Shown piece by piece: positions 1 to 4,907 of a DNA stretch of 7,588 bases. The DNA comes from Pseudomonadota bacterium. Its GTDB lineage: Bacteria > SAR324 > XYD2-FULL-50-16 > JAHJRI01. How positions within the stretch are numbered: the stretch's first letter is position 1; each line of letters starts with the position of its first letter. The notes beneath the pieces are model-generated. The model was not told the DNA's origin. It saw only the letters and a list, made by a program, of their open reading frames with translations, and did not search any database. The translations under genes and the position numbers were made by a program. The stretch lies in the NCBI GenBank assembly GCA_022360105.1, contig JAKSDL010000006.1, positions 1-7,588 on the forward strand. The letters are read 5' to 3'.

Positions 1-1
1 C

Positions 2-139
2 ATTTTGAAGTTTCAGGATTTCACACCTAAATCAAATGACGATTTGAATACCCTGAGTGTCGAACAATTGTACGAAGAATTGCAGAGTCAAACAACATTG
101 TTAGATAAACTGGTAGCTAACTGGGACATCAAAAAATAG
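2..139 (+). CDS. C-terminal fragment of an unrecognised protein
   Basis: An open frame enters from the left edge and ends at a TAG at 137-139, giving 45 residues that start ILKFQDFTPK and end LVANWDIKK. The tail is acidic and predicted helical (SVEQLYEELQSQTTLLDKL has a heptad-like pattern of Leu/Val and charged residues), which would suit a C-terminal helix or short coiled coil. The start and any catalytic domain lie outside the window, so no function can be given. The composition (balanced charged residues, a Trp near the end, no low-complexity run) looks like real protein, but the piece is short and an open frame of this length could also arise by chance. Confidence 0.5.
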   Translation: MLKFQDFTPKSNDDLNTLSVEQLYEELQSQTTLLDKLVANWDIKK

Positions 140-284
140 TATCAGTCGCCTATCCACCAGCAACGGACAGTCCATCCTTCCCGACATCTCAAAAGGTACG
201 GTTCTGGCATTTTTCTGGAAAACAACCAGGATCGGCAGTGTTTACCAAATTTTGTTACCAACTCATTTAAATACAGAGAACTGG

Positions 285-674
285 ATGAAGAAAATAATTT
301 TTGCCTTCATTGCGACTTTCCTGATGACTCCCTTTTGCTTTTCACAAAAAATAGAAGATGGCATCAACAGTCGTATCAGCCCCCCCTTGGTACCTCATAA
401 GATTACCCAGCAACTTGCAGCTCTTGAAGTGCAGTTGATCGAGGCAAACAAGGAAGTGGATTTCTGGCGTAATGCCCGCTTTTACAATGATAAAAAAAGA
501 GAGAGAGAAAGGAAGGAGAAGCTGGTATTCTGGGCACAAAAAACCGTTGAAATCAGAAATAAAATGACCAAGCTAAAACAGGATAGGTCATACTATATGC
601 ACCAACACTACAAAAACCAACGTTATTTTTACCAGAAAAACCCAAAGCCTCCCAAGCCGGCTGCTGCAAATTAA
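285..674 (+). CDS. Small basic exported protein, unknown function
   Basis: A 129-residue protein if started at the ATG at 285. An in-frame TTG at 252 would add 11 residues, but the ATG puts a textbook Sec signal peptide at the N-terminus: two Lys, a hydrophobic core (IIFAFIATFLM), and a probable cleavage after Cys-Phe-Ser, before Gln21, a Ser-Gln junction common in Bacteroidota. Cys18 is not in a lipobox, so it is unlikely to be a lipoprotein. The mature part has no recognised domain. Residues about 40-105 are highly charged and probably helical or coiled coil, with a Lys/Arg/Glu run at 70-79. Residues 101-118 are rich in Tyr, His and Gln, and the tail 119-129 is Pro/Lys/Ala-rich. The net charge is strongly positive, suggesting contact with an acidic polymer or the cell envelope. 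There is no clear Shine-Dalgarno sequence. It is probably a monocistronic envelope or periplasmic protein; function unknown. Confidence 0.7.
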   Translation: MKKIIFAFIATFLMTPFCFSQKIEDGINSRISPPLVPHKITQQLAALEVQLIEANKEVDFWRNARFYNDKKRERERKEKLVFWAQKTVEIRNKMTKLKQDRSYYMHQHYKNQRYFYQKNPKPPKPAAAN

Positions 675-808
675 CCACAGGGAAGATCCGCTGATTGCCT
701 CAGGAGCTGTCAGTTACGTTTTAGATGAATATTTTTCGAACGTGCCCTTGGAATAGGAACAGCAGGAAGTTCTGATGGCCTTTCGGCGTGAACGGTTATA
801 AGTCTGCG

Positions 809-897
809 GTGCCGTTCCTATGGAACTCAATTTGCCTTTCCAACGAACCTACCAGCGGTTTACACCGCTGGCTACTGCTGTGTCATCCCTTCGGGAT
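809..897 (+). repeat. Three-hairpin palindromic repeat, copy A
   Basis: Three short hairpins occur in a row: 814-826 (GTTCC, loop TAT, GGAAC), 852-871 (CCAGCGGT, loop TTAC, ACCGCTGG) and 885-897 (ATCCC, loop TTC, GGGAT). The reverse complement of 1011-1098 shows the same order with almost the same spacing: the central stem starts at offset 43 in both, the third at 76 versus 75. The central palindromes match at 16 of 20 positions and are followed by CTACT in both. Such structured, non-coding, dispersed elements resemble REP/BIME sequences, but I cannot see genome copy number here. Confidence 0.75.
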
Positions 898-901
898 TTT
901 T
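885..901 (+). terminator. Possible weak intrinsic terminator
   Basis: The third hairpin of repeat copy A (ATCCC, loop TTC, GGGAT) is followed directly by four more T residues, the layout of a rho-independent terminator for plus-strand transcription from the small exported-protein gene. The stem is only 5 bp and lies 210 bases after that stop codon, so it may be only a by-product of the repeat. Confidence 0.3.
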
Positions 902-1010
902 CCAACAACAAATAATCCTTAATAAATATCCGTTAAGCATTAAAACCAGAAATGTTTTTATGGGGTAGATCATGAACTAGCCCCAAAACATTAAACAAAA
1001 CTGGCTGCAA

Positions 1011-1098
1011 GCTCCGTAGGAGCGGCATATAGTAGCCAGTGGTTTTAACCACTGGTTTGATAGCTCCTACATATTACTGAGTCCCATAGGGACGATAC
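1011..1098 (-). repeat. Three-hairpin palindromic repeat, copy B (inverted)
   Basis: This is the inverted partner of the 809-897 element. Read on the plus strand, its hairpins are 1011-1023 (GCTCC, loop GTA, GGAGC), 1036-1055 (CCAGTGGTT, loop TT, AACCACTGG) and 1081-1093 (GTCCC, loop ATA, GGGAC). Where the two copies differ inside stems, both arms change together, so pairing is kept. In addition GTAGGAGC at 1016-1023 can pair with GCTCCTAC at 1063-1070, closing a larger cruciform around the central stem, an alternative to the first small hairpin. Confidence 0.75.
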
Positions 1099-1242
1099 TC
1101 AAATATACCTGAATTTGCCCTTTGCTAACTCATTTTTTTTAAGCATCTTTGGAACAGAATTAGTTGCTGTTTTGTCAGAGGCTGAATAGAGTCATTAAAG
1201 GAAGCTTTAATAATTGTTCCGAAAGCCCTCCAACTCGTAAAC

Positions 1243-1246
1243 AGGA
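1243..1246 (+). promoter_or_regulatory. Ribosome binding site of the MBL hydrolase
   Basis: AGGA six bases before the ATG at 1253. It is the clearest Shine-Dalgarno match in the window and supports that start, which also gives the usual family N-terminus (a short beta strand, MRIVTLLEN). Confidence 0.55.
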
Positions 1247-1252
1247 TAAAGC

Positions 1253-2086
1253 ATGAGAATTGTTACATTGCTGGAGAATTCAAAAGTATCTTCTGAATTC
1301 AAGGCAAAGCATGGGATTTCATTATATGTGGAAACGGAAAGGCAGAAAATACTGTTTGATTCCGGTCCTGATTCAAGTTTTTTAAAAAATGCTTACAAAC
1401 TGAACGTGGATCTGTCGGCTGTCGATTTCATGATATTGTCACACGGTCATTATGATCATGGCGGTGGCTTGGCTACCTTCTTGAAGCACAATTCACGGGC
1501 CAGAATAATCATGAAAAACACGGCGACCAACCGGTTTTTTGTAAAGAAGTTTGCCTTGTTAAAGATCAGTATTGGTTTAAAGTTAAACCGGATTGACAAA
1601 AGCAGGTTGGAGTTAATACCGGGGCATCTGGAATTGGATGAGTCGCTGGTTATCCATACGGATTTCCAAAAAGACGGATTCATACCAGCCGGGAATGCGA
1701 GTTTAATGACGGAAGATGCCAACGGTAATGATATAGTCGATCCTTTTGATCACGAAATTTGTTTGTTAATCAAGGAGAAAAATAAGCATGTTTTGTTTAC
1801 CGGCTGTTCTCATTCCGGTTTGGGGAACATGATGCGCTCTGTTAAGAAACAAGCGTCGATTGACAACATAGATACGGTGTTTGGTGGGTTTCATCTTTAC
1901 AATCCGATCACAAGAAAAACTGAATCCAAGGAGCAGATCAACAATCTATTGAAAGAGCTGTCAGAATTCCCTGAAACTGTATTTTATACAGGACATTGCA
2001 CGGGCAACAAAGCATTTGAATATCTACAATCCGAAACCAAAGGCAGAGTTCTGCCTTTCAAAACAGGCATGGATTTGACTATCTAG
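1253..2086 (+). CDS. MBL-fold metallohydrolase, COG1237-type
   Basis: A 277-residue metallo-beta-lactamase-fold protein. The metal-binding motif HxHxDH is complete at residues 64-69 (SHGHYDHGGG context). Further family motifs follow in order: DPFDHE at 163-168, TGCSHSGL with His187, GGFHL with His214, and YTGHCTG with His248. This set and order match the group annotated as 7,8-dihydropterin-6-yl-methyl-4-(beta-D-ribofuranosyl)aminobenzene 5'-phosphate synthase-like (COG1237). That name comes from an archaeal folate-like pathway; bacterial members usually have no proven substrate, so 'MBL-fold hydrolase' is the safer call. The protein is cytoplasmic, with no signal peptide or membrane span, and of normal length for the family. 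It is probably transcribed alone, since its neighbours are 143 bases downstream and over 570 upstream. The family call is sure; the reaction is unknown. Confidence 0.9.
   Translation: MRIVTLLENSKVSSEFKAKHGISLYVETERQKILFDSGPDSSFLKNAYKLNVDLSAVDFMILSHGHYDHGGGLATFLKHNSRARIIMKNTATNRFFVKKFALLKISIGLKLNRIDKSRLELIPGHLELDESLVIHTDFQKDGFIPAGNASLMTEDANGNDIVDPFDHEICLLIKEKNKHVLFTGCSHSGLGNMMRSVKKQASIDNIDTVFGGFHLYNPITRKTESKEQINNLLKELSEFPETVFYTGHCTGNKAFEYLQSETKGRVLPFKTGMDLTI
2039..2058. repeat. Perfect 9-bp inverted repeat inside the MBL gene end
   Basis: AAAGGCAGA, spacer GT, TCTGCCTTT. It spans codons near the C-terminus (KGRVLPFK) and ends 28 bases before the end of the stop codon. No T-run follows, so it is not a standard terminator; it could be an mRNA 3'-end stem or a chance palindrome. 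Confidence 0.5.
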
Positions 2087-2141
2087 TGTTTCTCTCTGGA
2101 CGTTGCCCTTTTTCCAACTACAAACTACTAAATTCAAAAAT

Positions 2142-2171
2142 TTGATTTAGTGTGTTCAAACGGAGTATGAT
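2142..2171 (+). promoter_or_regulatory. Possible promoter for the TerB-like gene
   Basis: TTGATT at 2142-2147 and TATGAT at 2166-2171 are separated by 18 bases, a fair match to a sigma70-type -35/-10 pair, about 60 bases before the ATG at 2230. The -7 element does not fit the Bacteroidota consensus TAnnTTTG well, so this is a weak call. Confidence 0.22.
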
Positions 2172-2229
2172 GCAGGGAAAGTTTGAAAGACATTCTCAAT
2201 AAATCAAATCCACGAAAACGATTAAAGAC

Positions 2230-2808
2230 ATGGCTGAAGAGGAAAATTCGAATTTGGAAAAAATGCTGAAAGAATCCAGCGAAGAGACAGCAGCTACAAT
2301 AGCCAAAAAACAGTTCAAGGAGAAACAAACGCTCCAATATAAAAGAATGGTTAAAATGCTGCCCTTTCAAATCTTTCTCCTGGTAGCAGATGCCGATGGT
2401 AAGATCGATCCCAAAGAAGTGGCTCAGTTCAAGGAATTTCTTAGCAGACGTGAAAAACACTGCAGCAATCAATACACTCGCAGAATGTATCATTCAACGG
2501 TTATCAATTATTCTGCCCTTACCAATCGTTTCCAGGGCGGTCACATCAAAAAGGACTATAATGTTGTAAAAAATGCGATGGACTATGTAGCCATGTGTGT
2601 GAATCCAAAGGTTATGCTTGCTATTTGCGACGATTTAAAGGATTTGGCTGTTGCCATTGCAGAAGCTTCCGGTGGTTTTATGGGCGTTACCAGCCCGGTA
2701 AGCAAGGAGGAGAAAGAAGTTATTAAAAGTCTGGAAGGCATTTTTGCCGAAGCCTCCACCAAAGCTAGTGAAATAGAGGTTCCGGATCAATTTAGTTTTG
2801 AATTTTAA
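2230..2808 (+). CDS. TerB-like helical protein, unknown function
   Basis: A 192-residue soluble protein with no signal peptide or membrane span. Residues 1-40 are charged and helical (rich in Glu and Lys). Residues 45-72 contain QIFLLVADADGKIDPKE followed by a helix, the pattern seen in TerB-like domains (tellurite-resistance TerB and the DjlA N-terminus): a hydrophobic helix, an Asp-rich DxDGxID turn, then Glu. The same turn resembles an EF-hand loop, so metal binding is possible. A second, weaker SxxE helix signature sits near residues 157-172 (SPVSKEEKEVIKSLEGIF), where the second half of a TerB domain often begins. The C-terminus ends in an aromatic tail (DQFSFEF). No strong ribosome binding site is visible before the ATG; an Ala-Glu-Glu start is normal. 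It ends one base before the convergent CoA-transferase/GNAT gene. The family call is from motif shape only, and no tellurite genes are nearby. Confidence 0.7.
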   Translation: MAEEENSNLEKMLKESSEETAATIAKKQFKEKQTLQYKRMVKMLPFQIFLLVADADGKIDPKEVAQFKEFLSRREKHCSNQYTRRMYHSTVINYSALTNRFQGGHIKKDYNVVKNAMDYVAMCVNPKVMLAICDDLKDLAVAIAEASGGFMGVTSPVSKEEKEVIKSLEGIFAEASTKASEIEVPDQFSFEF

Positions 2809-2809
2809 T

Positions 2810-4699
2810 TCACTTATCAAAGGTGATCGTCAATTCGTATTCACCGCCTTCCATTTTGGCTTTCATTTTTCCTTCCTTCTCAAAAACCTTCATCATGGAT
2901 GTATTGCTGGCCAGCACATTGGCTGTAAATCCGTGTAATCCCCTCTCCTTAGCCAGTCTTGAAAGCAATTGGTACATAAACGTTGCGATCCCATGCCCGT
3001 GAAACTTTTCGTCCACAACAAACGCAATATCACCAAACGGTTTATCAGCGTGCTTCACATACCGAGCTTCCGCTATGATCTGTCCTTTTCCCGGTGTACC
3101 TATCAATCCCACAATTGAAACCACTGTCCGATAATCCACATTGACATACATTTGCATTTTGGAATGCGGCATGGACTTGATTCGGGCAAAGTAGCGGTAA
3201 TAAACGGTTTCATCGGAAAACCGATAAAACAGACGGCGCATTTGATCTTCATCTGAAGGTAGAATGGCTCTGAACCGAACCTGTAGATCATTTTTAAAGG
3301 TATGAATTTCGTTAATATCCGACTGATAAAGATGGGATGATTCGGAAAGAAAGATCTGGTCTTTATAAATAATACGTTTTTCTTTGGCTTTCTCGATTAA
3401 CCCTGTTCGATCTTCAGGGTGGGCGATCTCAATCAGGGATTGAGCGCGTTCGCGAACTGTCCGTCCATGCAGATTGGCAACGCCGTATTCGGTAACTACC
3501 ATATCCACAGCTTCTTTGATGCTGAATTGTTCGTCGAAGTTTTCCAAAGACAAGAGAAAATTGCATTCTCCTTTTAAATTCCTGCTGGGCAGGGCAAAAA
3601 TGGAGACCCCACCCCTGGAAAGACGGGCTGCCGTAGCGAAATTTCCCACTTCTCCCGGAGTCACACCTGTATTGGATCTGCCTGAAAAAAGAACAACTCT
3701 TCCGGCCAAATCCACCTTGCGACAGGGGACAATGGTTACAAACTTCTTATTTTGACCGATCACCAGGGGGTTGAAGACCTTATCAGCGCTTTGGAATTCA
3801 ACCAGGGGATTGTTGTCCAGCCACTTCATTAGTTCGGGAGTGCCCATGGCATAAGAAGCCAGTGACTTGCCCTTGAATACCCCTTTACTTCTATTGGTAA
3901 CAGCGTTGCAGAGACACAGATCCATCACGGCATCGGTTATAAACGGAGTGTGAATTCCCAGGTCTTTTTTATTGGCCAGGGTTTTCCCCAGTGCTTCGAA
4001 TATCGGACCGTACGAAAACGCCAGGCAACTTCCGTCCTCAATCACCGAAGCCAGGTTGGAGGCAATCTGATAATAGACTTCTGCCGGTTGCAATCGCGGA
4101 AAATAAAAGGGAGGTTCCTCTGATTGCACCACATAATCAAACTCCGATATTGAGACAAAGGTATCACCAAAGGTCTGTGGGACATTTTCATTGATTTCAC
4201 CCACTACCAGTCTGGCACGATCCATTGCCTGCCTGCCGGCGTCCATGGCAATTCCCAGGCAGCAATATCCTGCTGCATTTGGTGGAGAAATTTGCATAAA
4301 AGCCACATCAATTGCAATCTGTCCTGATCCAATCAGATGGGGAATTTGTGAGAAAAAACCGGGAATCAGGTCCACCCTGCCGGAACTGATCGCTTCGTCG
4401 GCCAGCCAGCCGGGAAAAAACGTTTTCAATCTGAATTTTTTTGAATCGAGATCCTTAGCGGTGATAGCTTCGCCCAGACTAACCACCTGGATCAATTCCA
4501 AATCACTAATGTTGTGATTATCCGATTCAATGAGGTGTTTCATTAGTGTTCGTGGTTCGGCCGATCCCGTGCTAAGATAGATCGACATGCCTGGTTCCAG
4601 CATATCCAGAACCTTTTGCGGCTTAACCAGTTTCTCTCCCCAAACGGAATGTTCGGCCTCATCCTTATTTTTCCCCATCAGGTTTTTTAGCATTTTCAT
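2810..4699 (-). CDS. CoA-transferase-like / GNAT acetyltransferase fusion
   Basis: A 629-residue cytoplasmic fusion. Residues about 20-450 follow the acetyl-CoA hydrolase/4-hydroxybutyrate CoA-transferase fold: QISPPNAAGYCCLG at 137-150, the DLGIH...TDAVMDL block at 246-260, VDLAGRV at 329-335, and VVTEYGVANLHGRT followed by RAQSLIEIAHPEDR at 401-431. Residues about 472-629 are a GNAT domain resembling the protein lysine acetyltransferase Pat: RAILPSDEDQMRRLF, an RYF motif at 502-504, VDYRTVVSIVG, and an acetyl-CoA loop FHGHGIA at 566-572 where the usual Gln is His. In known family-I enzymes the catalytic Glu lies in GIHSE or GIHTE; here the sequence is GIHTP with Pro252, so the normal thioester chemistry looks unlikely at that position. 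The start ATG at 4697-4699 has no Shine-Dalgarno sequence; a second ATG lies two codons on. A LytTR-type site lies 30 bases upstream. Likely role: CoA- or acyl-CoA-responsive protein acylation (inferred), or CoA transfer using another residue. Confidence 0.88.
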   Translation of the reverse strand: MKMLKNLMGKNKDEAEHSVWGEKLVKPQKVLDMLEPGMSIYLSTGSAEPRTLMKHLIESDNHNISDLELIQVVSLGEAITAKDLDSKKFRLKTFFPGWLADEAISSGRVDLIPGFFSQIPHLIGSGQIAIDVAFMQISPPNAAGYCCLGIAMDAGRQAMDRARLVVGEINENVPQTFGDTFVSISEFDYVVQSEEPPFYFPRLQPAEVYYQIASNLASVIEDGSCLAFSYGPIFEALGKTLANKKDLGIHTPFITDAVMDLCLCNAVTNRSKGVFKGKSLASYAMGTPELMKWLDNNPLVEFQSADKVFNPLVIGQNKKFVTIVPCRKVDLAGRVVLFSGRSNTGVTPGEVGNFATAARLSRGGVSIFALPSRNLKGECNFLLSLENFDEQFSIKEAVDMVVTEYGVANLHGRTVRERAQSLIEIAHPEDRTGLIEKAKEKRIIYKDQIFLSESSHLYQSDINEIHTFKNDLQVRFRAILPSDEDQMRRLFYRFSDETVYYRYFARIKSMPHSKMQMYVNVDYRTVVSIVGLIGTPGKGQIIAEARYVKHADKPFGDIAFVVDEKFHGHGIATFMYQLLSRLAKERGLHGFTANVLASNTSMMKVFEKEGKMKAKMEGGEYELTITFDK

Positions 4700-4729
4700 T
4701 GTCAGATTTGATCCAAAATCAATTCAGTC

Positions 4730-4759
4730 CTTAACGTTTAAAGGTTTAAGAATAACGGA
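4730..4759 (-). promoter_or_regulatory. Candidate LytTR binding site (direct repeat)
   Basis: On the minus strand, TCCGTTATT (4759-4751) and AACGTTAAG (4738-4730) are direct 9-mers with a 12-base spacer. The published LytTR pattern is [TA][AC][CA]GTTN[AG][TG], repeated with 12-13 bases between; the second copy fits fully and the first misses one position. The site lies between the LytTR-containing kinase gene and the start codon of the CoA-transferase/GNAT gene, ending 30 bases before that ATG. A TGATTTTG at 4721-4714, one base from the Bacteroidota -7 element TAnnTTTG, lies just downstream and would place the site next to RNA polymerase. The match is a pattern match only. Confidence 0.4.
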
Positions 4760-4778
4760 TTAGTTTTTATATGTCATC

Positions 4779-4799
4779 AAAACGAGGACGCTACTCGTT
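4779..4799 (-). terminator. Possible terminator after the sensor kinase gene
   Basis: On the minus strand AACGAG, loop TAGCGTC, CTCGTT forms a 6-bp stem ending in a run of four T residues. It lies about 110 bases after the kinase stop and upstream of the LytTR-like site, so it could separate the kinase transcript from the next gene. The stem is short and half AT, so this is weak. Confidence 0.28.
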
Positions 4800-4907
4800 A
4801 CCTGGGGATTAACCAATTAAATGGTATCCGGTGGAGGCAGAAAATCCATGGTTTCAACCGGTATGGAAGTGAGTTCCCAGCTGGAATAGTGCACCTGATT
4901 CATTTGC

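Larger units (their letters stand above)
675..1252. other. Gene-free region with two repeat copies
   Basis: No convincing coding frame is seen on either strand in these 578 bases. The region is dominated by two diverged, oppositely oriented copies of a three-hairpin element (809-897 and 1011-1098). An imperfect bulged stem at 961-985 (TGGGGTAG with CTAGCCCCA) lies between them. The last 150 bases before the hydrolase gene are AT-rich with an eight-T run at 1133-1140. I could not find a clean Bacteroidota-type promoter (TTTG, then TAnnTTTG) there, though one must lie upstream of 1253 if that gene is transcribed alone. Confidence 0.6.

Noticed and set aside
252..284. TTG start adding 11 residues to the small exported protein
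   Set aside because: The extra residues would bury the signal peptide's basic N-terminus; the ATG at 285 gives a standard Sec signal.
809..1098. CRISPR array or insertion-sequence ends
   Set aside because: There are only two diverged copies in opposite orientation, no regular spacers and no transposase frame between them.
1133..1140. Eight-T run as an intrinsic terminator
   Set aside because: The nearest stable hairpin ends 40 bases before it, so the stem-then-T layout is missing.
4191..4517. Plus-strand open frame of 108 codons opposite the CoA-transferase/GNAT gene
   Set aside because: It is antisense to a well-supported coding region, with no recognisable motif or ribosome binding site; it is a shadow frame.
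4736..4749. Plus-strand direct repeat GTTTAA..GTTTAA as a separate operator
   Set aside because: It overlaps the LytTR-like site and is AT-rich and short; the LytTR pattern explains the region better.
4817..4903. 28-codon minus-strand reading frame starting four bases after the kinase stop (MNQVHYSSWEL...)
   Set aside because: It has no Shine-Dalgarno sequence, is very short, and the LytTR domain upstream ends naturally, so it is neither a frameshifted tail nor a supported gene. Conservation in relatives could rescue it.
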